A stretch of 64,000 bases of DNA from Megalonaias nervosa (taxonomy: Eukaryota > Mollusca > Bivalvia > Unionida > Unionidae). Each line of letters starts with the position of its first letter. Position 1 is the stretch's first letter. A program made the translations under genes and the position numbers. The notes beneath the pieces are model-generated. The model did no database searches and was not told the DNA's origin. It worked only from the letters and a program-made list of their open reading frames with translations. This document shows positions 54,101 to 64,000 of the stretch, one piece after another. The stretch is taken from NCBI GenBank assembly GCA_016617855.1, contig JAECUM010001876.1:62001-126000 (forward strand). Reading direction: 5' to 3'.

Positions 54101-57100
54101 AAATCGAACCTATATATTGAATATCAGATCATCATGTAACACTAAACTGGTATATAATAAATCTTTTTTGCCAACATTAATGTTTTAATTAAATTCTTCA
54201 CTATTCACAATGTATTATCCCTGCAAGTTTGCAATATCTCCAACAAATTTTGTCATAACTGTCAGGTAGGCACATCAAAGTCACACTGTAACTTAAATTA
54301 TCTTTTGATTGACAAGAACTAATTGGTATAATGTCTCTCATTTTGTTCTTTATAATGTTATTCTGTCCTTCTTATGTTTTATACACTGGGCAATTGCTGA
54401 GATAAATACAAAATTTATTATATGTAAGATTTCCTTTTGTAATGGAAAATAAAATATTTTCTAAAGAAAACATTGATAAACATACACTGGTATGTGTGAA
54501 TGCAGTCTTTAAAAACTACTTTATTGGACATGTTTGCAGTGGTTGTAATGCATGACAAACTTGGTCAATTCACATTACACCTAAATTTCAGGATGCATAT
54601 TATTTTTCTAAAACAAAAGAACCTTAATTACCCATATTTAGATCTGTATATTTGGATTCATGCTACTATGTAGTTCAGACCTGGATGAATGTGATTTCGA
54701 TTAATCAAGCCCCACGTGTACTGTACCTGTCTAGCTGTTAGCAGGCTGGGGTCTTTTTCTTTCTTCAAATGACCAAAGTCATCCAACTCTCCCTTCTCCA
54801 GTGCCTCTAACCATTCTCTTTCCTCATCAGATGTCTCATCACCAGGCTTCTTTGTGACAAATGTGTCATCAAGATCATTTCTGTGATCACTATCATCTCT
54901 GTCATACCTATCTGGGTCTAGAAAATCAATGTTGCCAGAAATATTATTTCAACAACACAGCTCATCAAAGTTTTTGTTTTCCTGAAACTATGTATTTATT
55001 ATTACTTACTCATGTATAGCCTGCACTCAAATGCACTGCTAAATCAGACAATGTGCTTGTAATGTGTTGAATTTTGAAGAAGTACTGAGTCCTAAAGCTG
55101 AAAAAATTGTGCACTGAAGTTATCATAGTCAAGCCAGAAAGGTCTTGAGAAAGTTCACTGATTTCTCTTATTTCATCTCTGAAACATAAAAGGGTCTACA
55201 TTTAAGCTTCGGTGGAATTGACCCAGTCATCATAACAGTATAGTGACAGAGAGTACATTAGAATTACCCACCGTATCAGTTGGAGGAGACTTCATGTCAA
55301 ATAATTGATCTTCAAAGGAAAGCTAATTGCAGCATATTTTAGGCTGTTAAAATCTGATGAAAGACCTGATTTTTTGGGGGGAAGTTTAGGAACAGTTGTT
55401 TCCGATTGGTCAGGAAACATTAAGGCGTACACTATGGGAGACTGAGAATTTATAGGTAGCAACTTTAGACAAATTTCTTTAGTTCGATTCTTGCCTTGTG
55501 AGAAGACAGGTCCAACTCCATGGGAACATAAAAATAGTGTTTCCCTTGTTAACTAGAGAAAGGCCAGATAGCTGTCTTGAAAGAAAATGACAGGCTATAG
55601 AGATCTGACACACGATTGTGTGAGGAAAAGAAACAGCATTAAGGAACGCAATTTTAGTTTCCATATAATATTCTAATTCATTTGTTTGGTTTTATGCAAA
55701 TGTGTTGATATGCTTATGATTCATGCATGTATCATGTATTCATTTCGTAGGACTGTGTTGATATGTTAGAGTGTTATGCAATTTAATTCTTTACTTTAAC
55801 AGTTATTAGTTCATTGATAGAATTGACGGATTTGTGAGGTAATCCTGATTTTCAGATGTGTAGTATTTCATAGGGTTATATGAATTAATCCTAATTTTCA
55901 GATGTGTGGTATTTCATAGGATTATATGAATTAATCCTAATTTTCAAATGTGTAGTATTTCCCCTAATCGAGGAGATCTATAAAATACATCCGACCGTAA
56001 CCATTACCTTCTATCCCTAATCGTGGAGATGGATAAAATACATCCGACCATAACCATTACCTTCTATCCCTAATCGAGGAGATCTATAAAATACATCCGA
56101 CCGTAACCATTACTTTCTATCCCTAATCGTGGAGATGGATAAAATACATCCGACCATAACCAATACCTTCTATCCCTAATCGAGATCTATAAAATACATC
56201 CGACCGTAACCATTACCTTCTATCCCTAATCGTGGAGATGGATAAAATACATCCGACCGTAACCATTACCTTCTATCCCTAATCGAGATGGATAAAATAC
56301 ATCCGACCGTAACCATTACCTTCTATCTCTAATCGAGGAGATCTATAAAATACATCCGACCGTAACCATTACCTTCTATCCCTAATCGAGGAGATCTATA
56401 AAATACATCCGACCGAAACCATTACCTTCTGTACCTAATCGAGGAGATCTATCAAATATATCCAACCGTAACCATTACCTTCTATCCCTAATTGAGGAGA
56501 TCTATAAAATACATCCGACCGTAACCATTACCTTCTATCCCTAATCGAGGAGATGGATAAAATACATCCGACCGTAACCATTACCTTCTATCCCTATCGA
56601 GGAGATGGATAAAATACATCCGACCGTAACCATTACCTTCTATCCCTATCGAGGAGATGTATAAAATACATCCCACCATAACCATTACCTTCTATCCCCA
56701 ACTGAGGAGATGGAGAAAATACTAATCTGTCAAATATATCTACAAACATATTTTAATGGAAATCACCCCCACCCCCAGTAAATGTTTCTATCTTTCAATA
56801 AATTGACCCAGAAGTGAATAATTTCCATTACCATGTAAAGACTACTCTCCTTGAAAGAGTGAAAGTTATCTGAATAATATATTCCTACATGTTACACAGG
56901 GTATTATCCCATACTGCAGATCCCATTCCAGGTTTTCATAATTGGGACAAGTCACTTCTCCCACTAGACAGAACTGGGAGAAGTGAGAGACCATCAGGGA
57001 GATTTAATGAATTTTTTTTATCATTATACCAAAGCAATGCATTCATTATTTAATAATAATAATAATAATGTGATGTGATTATGATTTTTAACGTAGCTTT

Positions 57101-60100
57101 AACAATTTTTCAGTCATATCGCTACGATGTCTGCAGTGTGGCAGTTTATTTAATAATAATAATAATAATAATAATAATGATAATAATAATAATAATAATA
57201 ACAGGATCAGACCCAATCTGATACCTTATTTGTAAGAAAATAATTACCTGGCACAATGCTCCGAATTATTTAATCCCTTTATAAATTGATGTGGATTTTT
57301 GCAATATGAAAACAATGTCATTGTTAGTGGTGAGTGCAGTGTTAAATACTATTTTGTGGACAAGGAGTAGCCTGTTGGGTGAGGTGTAGAACTATGATGC
57401 AAACTCCTGCTAAGGTATAAAAAGGTCATACACATATGCCGTATACCACAATCAATACCATTACTGCAGCAATTAAAATAAAATGGAGATGAGACCATGG
57501 TGTAAAGCTATAACTGTAAAACTGTTGCAACGTCTGTGGCTTGAAACTTGAATCAAGTCATCTACATTTGCATACAAATATGTCAGCCAAATTTTCTTTG
57601 TCAATGATGAGTGTTTTTTTGTGTAATCTTGCAAAACAAGCATCTTGGAACTAATGGATGAACTGATGTGTGGACATAAGACAGGCAGAACCAAATCAAA
57701 ATGTCCCTGCTGCATGCAGCTAGAGAATAAAAATCATGATTTTGGAAAGCACATCTAATACCATAGCTTCTAAAGTTCCAAGCTAAGGCCACCAATTGGA
57801 CTGAAGAAAAAGGTATGAATTGCAAGGCATTTTGAGTTTGGAAAGTAAAGTCTCTTGATGATTGTTAGGATAGAGTCAAAATGTACAAATCTGATGATGT
57901 ATTAGGCAGAGTCACTTTCGAAAGATGTCCACATTCATTTGGTATAACCAAAGATGCTGTAGATACAATGACTAAATATGGAATACCGCACAATTAGCAC
58001 TAAACATGGAATGCATCCCAAACAAAGATAAATTATCATCAAAGATAAATTTCCCACTTTTCCAACTTATTATATTTTGCTTTATTGGTGTGGTCCCTCT
58101 CAGACTTATCATCACAGAAGGGACCCCCTAGTGCTTAAAAGTACGAAGGATTTTATTTGTTTCTGTTTCTCACAGTATGTATGTGCTATTTGTATTTAAT
58201 TTAATGAATTTAATTTTTATAAATTTTTGTTCTAGGGTTTGTACACCATCCTAATTTATTACGAAATACTCCTTGACCTAGGCTGGTCTTGGAGTTTATT
58301 TATTGCAAATGATCTTTGCTATGCATCAGTGTTGTCCCATGTTGTGCTTTCTGTATGTGCTATTTGTCCTGTACGCTATCTTGTATTTGTGTGAGGACTG
58401 GCTAAAATGTCAAATTCTTAGAGTTTTTATTTACTTTTAATGGTTCGATTGACTCGGGAAATTCAGTGTGATGTGAATCGTCAATACCTTACTTCCCGGT
58501 CTTTTAGAACCTTCATAATATTTTAGTGTGTGCTATAAGAAGATTGTAGAAGATGTGTTTATGGTGTTGGTTGTGTGTTTGTGTCGTACATATGTATATT
58601 ATGTCTGTATATATTGTTTTGTGTTTTTGTTTTCGTTATGTTCTTTTAGCAGGCCTCCCTTTTGGGGAAATCCGGTACGAGCCGTACTACCACATGTTAG
58701 TCACGTAGCATTGGCCTCGCACTGTTTGGATTTCCCCGTTTAGGAAGGCCATTTCTCTGTCTGTTTTTGTGTATATGTTACTACTATGGATGTGACTAGC
58801 ACAAGATCTCACAGGTATAACTTAGGTTGATTAAAATTACTATCTATTCAAATATTTAGCTATTAAAATCCATTTTTGTTTTCATAATCGTATTGATGTA
58901 AGAAATTAAATCATTATAAATTCCCCTATCATTAATGCTATTAGTATATAGTAGTTGTTTATCATCTCTTTTACCATATTTAATTTTAATTTTATTTTCC
59001 AATTTTTTTCTCTCCGGTTCAGTTTTAGAACAAGAAAGTATTAAATGACTTTTTGAGTCTGTTGATAATATTTTGCAGAAAAGTTGTAACCCAGATACTG
59101 TCAAAAGGGAATGAATAGATGAAAGGCCAAGCTACTCTAGTCTATCAGCAGAGCTAATCCTGGGACTAGTAAATAAAAGGTAAGGTCAAGTCAATATTCT
59201 GAACTCAATTGCCCTCGAATCATGGCTTGAAAAAATCAATATGTGCAGCTCTGTAAACCACACAACTAATAGATAGCATACTTTAGTCACACTGCAAGAG
59301 TAAACTGGTTCACAAGTAAAACAGGCAACCAAGATTGAAATACAAACTGTACACATGTATTTTGTAAACTGGCCATACCTATTGACTCATCTGTCACACT
59401 GATGAGTTGATCACTATCATCTTGAGTTTCCAACACTGGGGTCACAACACTGAAATTTAAACAAGGTGTAAGACCTGTAACAAGGAAACGAAGATTCAAA
59501 ACAAATTTAGAAATCAATGTTTATAAGTTTGTTGATGAAAAATGTGAACAAAGAATGATGTGCTATTCTACTGAATGATGAAATGAAAAAAGTCTAGGGA
59601 ATATGGACATTTGTTGTTTCTTTCGAAGTCTTGGCACATTAATTGAAACCAAGTTAAGCTAATTAAATAAATTTAATACAGAAAATAAACTGTACCATGA
59701 TTTCTTCGAGTTGTTAGAAAAATTATCACTGTTATCATCTGCCTTAGTTTTCAATCTTGTATGTTAATACTAAATTGTTCACAATGAATGAGCATTAGCT
59801 ATCTGATGACAGATATACTGGTGACCCAACAAAACACTCAAAATGTTCATAATTACTGCAAAGGAAATGAAAGTTATTATTGAGACTCCTATTTTTAGGG
59901 CTAGGACTACAGTTGTTTTAATGAAGAAGTCCTGGAATGGAACTTTCAAAATCCTATGGAGATCCATGTAAGTATTAAAGTATAAATATTCCATTAAAGA
60001 TAATTCAGATTTTTTATGAAGATAACAAATGAAATTACACTTCCCAATTGTTATTCAAGGGATTCAAACTTTAGTACAATGAAGCAAAGTCACTTTCCCA

Positions 60101-61589
60101 GTTGGAAAATCATAAAGCTCAACCATTCCATAACATCAATTTTGGCAAACAAGGCTCTTCATTAAATATCCTATCTGTATGTGATGAGAATGTTTACAGG
60201 CATCCACAGACATCAAATCCTTATGCTAGTCATTTTAATCCATGTATTTAATGGACCAAAACATACTGTTCTTATTAAGATGGTAGATAAGTAAAAACAT
60301 ACAACTTGAAAAATGTTAAAGTCAAACTTGATACTGTAACTCAGACATCTGCTTGCAGACTCAGCAGTACTTGTTTTTGCAACTGTATGTGCTTGTGTTT
60401 TTGGTCCTGTAAAATGTTTCCTTGACCTGTATCTGACAGCCCTTGAGACTAAGGTCTAAAGTACCCAACAAGAGAAATTTCTTGAAACGCACCTTTGAGA
60501 CATTTGGAACATTTGATCTGGTGCCTATGCTTCCTCACTGAGGCATCTTGGTGATAAATAACCATAACTGGGAATGGATTAATGGTTTAAATATATCAAA
60601 ATGGCACTTCTATTGATGGTTGTAATTTTGTATCTAAACATTAAAAAATATCTGCAGATCAGAACTACACTTCAATAACTACTGAATATCACTGATATTA
60701 AGGGCATCATTTATATCAGTAATTATAACTATAACAGAAATAAAAAAGTTTGACAATGATGCTGATAACTGAGACAATTCAACAATTTAATCTAAGTTTC
60801 CCTTTCATGAATTTGATACTCTTCCTTTAAATTGTTAACCATTATATAAATACAAAACTAACTAATCAGGCAAAACACATTTTACAAATGACCAGCCTTA
60901 TATATTAAGCAGCAAATTTAAGTATATTTGAGTACAAGCAATTGTATTCAATTAACTGATTTTTTACAAACTATCCTGTAAAAAGCTGACAGAGATCTTT
61001 ACAAACATTTTCAATATGAACTTGGCTTACAACTCTTTCAATGACCAAGGTGTTGTATTTTTGCCAAGCTAAGGCACACCAGAATTTCTCAGTTATAGGT
61101 TGCAAACTCTTCGATGATGAGAAAAATGAGACATAGTGATATAGAAACATCAGATTGTAGGTATTAACATCCTAGATTTAGCAGTTTTCTCCAGATTTTC
61201 TCTATGTATTACACAGTGCAGTAAAAACAGCCTCAAAGGGACATATAGAAGACAACAAAATTTATAATCTTTGAGCAGGTGTCCTTTAAAATGAGGTTAA
61301 AATGAAATGAGGAAATGGAATTTTAAAATATTGTCCTTCATGTGGTGTGCCTAATATGGAGTGTCTGCTAAGGAAGGTTTCAATGCATAAGAAACTCTTT
61401 TGCTTGGCTTTCTGAGATACTTTTTTGTGCTCAGTGTCATTCCTCCAATCTTTAACTTCAGTTTGATGGCAGTCTTTGGAGAACCTCCGATGTCAGACAC
61501 AGTTTCTGGATGCTCCTCATCCTCATGGCTCCGCTTCTTGTGCTTCTTCTTGTGCTTCTTATGCTTTCTGTGGGAACTGCTACTTGGAT
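38899..61589 (-). CDS. INO80B: INO80 complex subunit B (PAPA-1 and zinc finger HIT), seven supported coding exons
   Basis: Exons in gene order on the minus strand: 61589-61421, 59449-59379, 54917-54727, 53205-53154, 51250-51150, 43464-43408, 39162-38899. All introns are GT..AG, phases agree, and 301 residues result without the first exon. The protein begins with a His/Lys-rich stretch (HRKHKKHKKKHKKR) and IKLKLKIGG. Acidic regions follow, with EWLEALEKGELDDFGHLKK and LLTARQRAMLHGK. Next comes the PAPA-1 helix (LTEEQILKRQQRAKKRRQQ, LTLERLLKKQEAKSKG), and last a zinc finger HIT (CGVPGCKNKKKYSCSKTG, PLCSLECYKKNL). The subunit belongs to the nuclear INO80 chromatin-remodelling complex. The first exon must end in a single G before GATCC and was not identified; an ORF-only start at 61620 would read through the acceptor TGTATTTCAG. 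Confidence 0.92.
39955..40345. repeat. ~49-bp tandem array in INO80B intron, about 8 copies
   Basis: Units carry AACCTGTTTAGTGGCCCATG, ATAATGTCACTAGACCAGAT and TCCCTTAAC. Some copies lack the AGTGG part, giving shorter units. Confidence 0.85.
41426..41741 (-). mobile_element. SINE family A, full-length but diverged
   Basis: Minus strand: degraded tRNA-like head (AAATGGTTAGAGAGTCCACC and CGGGTGTTCGAGTTCC), then the GTTAGTGTTAGGCCTG central domain and 3' end. It is about 80-85% like the 32.3-kb copy. No clear target duplication is seen. Confidence 0.8.
44455..44690. repeat. 54-bp tandem array, nearly 4.5 copies, open on both strands
   Basis: Copies repeat exactly every 54 bp (GCTTGACATACTACATAAT at 44459, 44513, 44567, 44621 and, with the last part diverged, 44675). 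On the minus strand each unit reads as 18 codons with VVCQAPHCGYTSANLY; the plus strand is also open across most of it. It lies in an INO80B intron. Confidence 0.9.
45100..47200 (-). mobile_element. Degenerate retroelement, possibly tyrosine-recombinase (DIRS-like) type
   Basis: Minus-strand translation in shifting frames shows SKASVPQLADFLF, REKKLALIS.KGYHATILF and later ADQKRVILFVLPLKKKGQ-like pieces in the order seen in tyrosine recombinases of DIRS-type retroelements. An upstream region has ITDKSTDSHISGK-like sequence. Stops are frequent and no frame exceeds about 100 codons. The assignment rests on weak similarity from memory. Confidence 0.35.
50410..50600 (+). mobile_element. Reverse-transcriptase fragment with YADD motif
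   Basis: The frame at 50414-50599 contains GVYADDITLFYSKNV, matching the RT active-site strand (F/YADD plus T/S-LF) of non-LTR elements. The following part decays. Too short to classify. Confidence 0.5.
51150..51250 (-). CDS. INO80B: INO80B exon: PAPA-1 region
   Basis: 33 codons plus a split Gly. The sequence is strongly Lys/Arg/Gln-rich (ILKRQQRAKKRRQQAQEKRE), the signature of the PAPA-1-like region that joins the finger to the INO80 core. Donor GATAAG|GTATGT, acceptor ATATGAAAG. Confidence 0.9.
55955..56715. repeat. 53-bp tandem array in INO80B intron, about 14 copies
   Basis: Units carry AAATACATCCGACCGTAACC, ATTACCTTCTATCCCTAATC and then either GAGGAGATCTAT or GTGGAGATGGAT. The two variants alternate in the first six copies; later ones are less regular, with small deletions. 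Confidence 0.9.
57049..57200 (-). mobile_element. SINE family A 3' fragment inside an (AAT)n microsatellite
   Basis: An 80-bp piece (57070-57149, minus orientation) has only the 3' end of the SINE, including ATATGACTGAAAAATTGTTA. TTTAATAATAATAATAATAAT-type sequence flanks both sides, as expected if it inserted into the microsatellite or if a target duplication later expanded. Confidence 0.8.
59450..61420. other. INO80B intron between the first and second supported exons
   Basis: AT-rich sequence without a recognisable repeat array or ORF of interest. Confidence 0.5.
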
Positions 61590-63639
61590 CTGAAATACAG
61601 CAAACAACAGGATGAATCAAAAGTCCAAAACAGCTTCTTGTATGTTAAGTTCCAGGTCTCCATGACTGAATGTGCATTTAACAGAATTAATCATACGTTC
61701 AGGCACGGTAGACAGAATCTAGCCATGATCCAATTTTATAAACACAGATCTTTAACTTATGTCTAGTCTTAAGACATTCAATTAGTCAATTTTAAATCCA
61801 GTCAAATACTTTCTGGAAGAGGCATATCTCTACTTGGCACTGAAAAAGTACATGTATTTGCAGCTCAATCAAAAGGATTGTAACTTGAAAATAAAGCTAG
61901 TGCTGCCTTTACAAGCACTGGAAGAAAACTTGTATGTGGTAAATGGGTACCTTATGGATCATTTCATTATTTGGGTTATCAATGGGCAAGTACCTGAGTA
62001 CCGGTATATCCGTCGGCATCTTTACCCAAGTGTCCAAATGTGGAATAGTCACTGCATCCCTCTACCCAACCCCACTCAACTCCACCACCCAAAACATTAC
62101 CTCCAGCCCAACTTTTAAATCCTTACATTTTCCTTAAAACTTAACACTCAAGAACTCTGGACTACAAATGATTACTCCAGCGGTCTTACTAAACACCCCA
62201 AGATTCTCCAAGAACACCCCAGTATTACATACATTTTGCACCAAAGCTCTCAAAAACGTACCAAGAAGCGAAAAGAAAAGGAAACACACACATTGACAGT
62301 GTTACTATCAATGACTGATATAATTGGTTGATGGCCCTATTTCAAAAAACCTATGGAAAATAACTTTCATGCATCAAATCTCTTTAATTTTATATTTTTT
62401 AAAAAATTTCCTCATTAAATGGCATTAACCCATTCTTCCCTAATTTATTTTGTTATAAACTGTTTATATACAAATTTTCATTTGAAGTCGTGCATCGAAA
62501 TTTTTGACAGACGTTTAGAATACATGACCAATTATTGTTACAAACTTCACGGGAGTGATTTCCCTTGATTTTAATTAGCTGTGAAGGAAAATTGCTCTGA
62601 AATTCCCTTGATTTTACTTCGATGTAAAATAAAATAACTGTTTAAAAGATTACTTCATATATCAGATGTAATTTGTCTAAACTGTTTGAATATACAGGTC
62701 ATTTAGTGATTGGTGCAGTCACATAGACAATTAATTATCAACAGTAACTCACAAACAAAAGAAGATGCCATTACTGGATTCAAAATCCTTTGAAAAAAAC
62801 AATAATTAAGGCTTTTTGATGCCACAAGGCATATATCCATAGATGCTGCCATACATTAAACAAGCTCACCTCTTACAATTGAATTAGCCTTGCCTTCTTT
62901 TCGGCAAATATGTCGATTAAATCATCGCATGATACGGATTGCAAGAATGCTGGTTGAAAACTGAATTATTTAACAGGGTTTTTAAAAGGTGTTAGTCCTC
63001 AAAGGGCGGCTGTCTCTTTATTTAACGATGTCTGAAGTAATGCAGATGTCGTTGCTCATACGTATAGTCTGAATCCAATTATAAAGGGTATTTTTCTGTA
63101 TTAGTACCATCACTGCTCGTATCAAAAGCGGCATATTTTTATAACACAACTAAAAATTTGCCTCCCCTCCCCAATTTTGCCGCTCTAGGTATCAGGCTGA
63201 TTCGGATCATGGCTGATTGGGACCATGCTTATTCGGCGCAAATTATGGGCTGATTCATCCCTAATTACAGACTGATTAAAAGAAAGAAAAACGATGAAAC
63301 ACACATAACTGGTTTATTTTAGAAGTTATTAATGTATTCGCAAGCATAATAAGAGAATATAAAAGGTGGACTTTCATCGTTTTAAATTTTTATCAAATAG
63401 CAAGTTTCTAGCTGAAATCAGAAAAAAGATAATGAGCTATCACATTTACATTTATTTTTACCAAAATAACTTTCCAATGTTTCAATAAAGAAAATATAAA
63501 ATTAACTTTTCATAAGTCAGGCCATTATCAACACTATCAAACAGTAATGCATATTTGTTAATTATTGAGTTCTCTAGCAAATCTTGAGTTATTGATAAGT
63601 AAAACGACAGTATAACGTATAAAAGAGTTGTCAGAAACA
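61590..63639. other. Upstream region of INO80B; first exon unresolved
   Basis: The first coding exon should lie here on the minus strand. A donor at 62872 (GTAAGAG|GTGAGC) has the correct phase to join exon 61589, but its frame (KEGKANSIVR) has a stop 17 codons upstream and no ATG. It may be an untranslated or alternative exon. The frame at 61834-62118 (+) shows no similarity I recognise. Confidence 0.35.
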
Positions 63640-64000
63640 GTACAAATGAACACCCGATTTTTATTGGTCCTGTCCTTCTGCACAAAGATGCTTCTTACAG
63701 AACTTACAAGAGCTTTCTGGAGCACATTGCTACAGAGCTAGATAGTGATGTTGAGTCCATGGAAGTAAGAGTGCCTGAAATGATGGAATTTGGAAGTGAT
63801 GATGAGAAGGGCATAACCAAGGCAATAGAGCATGTATTCCCCTTGGCTACATGCTATCTTTGCACTAAACATCAGAAGGATAATGTCAGGCACTACCTTC
63901 AAAATAAAATTGGGGTGGAAAAAGGTGAATGTGGTATAAAAATGACCTAAATATTTGGTACTGGTGGCATCACAGATGCAAATACTACAATAGATTTTGA
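63640..64000 (+). mobile_element. MULE-type transposase fragment
   Basis: An open frame reads NEHPIFIGPVLLHKDASY, EFGSDDEKGITKAIEHVFP and CYLCTKHQKDNVRHYLQN; after a stop at 63948-63950 the same frame continues IFGTGGITDANTTID. This is the order of the MULE transposase domain (GSDxEKAL..AF followed by a CxxH-type segment). It runs off the window. The in-frame stop and the lack of a start suggest a decayed copy. Confidence 0.6.

Larger units (their letters stand above)
54918..59378. other. INO80B intron between the second and third supported exons
   Basis: It contains a 53-bp tandem array (55955-56715) and a SINE tail fragment inside an (AAT)n tract (57.05-57.2 kb). The rest has no recognisable gene. 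Frames at 57473-57825 (-) and 58528-58743 (+) look random. Confidence 0.55.

Noticed and set aside
61834..62118. 94-codon plus-strand ORF upstream of INO80B
   Set aside because: No recognisable similarity, no conserved-looking composition, and it lies antisense to the expected INO80B 5' region.

Overview
The window looks like nuclear DNA of a lophotrochozoan invertebrate, most likely a mollusc and probably a bivalve. It is AT-rich with long introns. It carries (TC)n/(TA)n/(CA)n microsatellites, two tRNA-derived SINE families and a 'gaggcccaag' repeat of a kind I associate with bivalves. It also has a CBM39+GH16 beta-1,3-glucanase gene and an INO80B gene. The species cannot be named from sequence alone.

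1-6.5 kb: the right-hand part of a Polinton/Maverick (adintovirus-like) element, all on the + strand. In order: a penton-like minor capsid gene (cut by the window edge), a small basic core-protein-like gene, the double jelly-roll major capsid gene, an unknown gene with a Cys/His cluster, and an adenain-like protease. The first three have frame breaks; the last two are intact. Three monocistronic cassettes follow. Each has a near-identical ~79-bp TATA promoter block, a small charged ORF, and a 16-nt hairpin that fits the 3' stem-loop of replication-dependent histone mRNAs, followed 12-13 nt later by a purine-rich tract like the histone downstream element. The capsid/protease block instead precedes an ordinary AATAAA. 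This is the most unusual signal in the window.

6.5-17.2 kb: intergenic DNA with microsatellites, a 30-bp tandem array and SINE fragments; no gene seen.

17.2-36.5 kb: a 13-exon + strand gene for a secreted beta-1,3-glucan binding/hydrolysing protein (signal peptide, CBM39, Thr/Ser/Asn linker, GH16). All splice phases agree and give 530 codons, and the GH16 catalytic motif is intact. Introns hold a LINE fossil, a mariner fossil split by a SINE with an 11-bp target duplication, a hAT-type MITE, another SINE with a 12-bp duplication, and several tandem arrays.

36.5-38.9 kb: the gap between two convergent genes, largely filled by a ~1.3-kb terminal-inverted-repeat element with a 6-bp target duplication.

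38.9-61.6 kb (- strand): INO80B, seven supported coding exons with consistent phases, from the Lys/His-rich N-terminal region through the PAPA-1 region to the C-terminal zinc finger HIT. The first coding exon is not resolved. Introns contain a 54-bp array open on both strands, a 53-bp array with a dimeric sub-pattern, SINE copies and retroelement fossils. The right edge holds a MULE-type transposase fragment.
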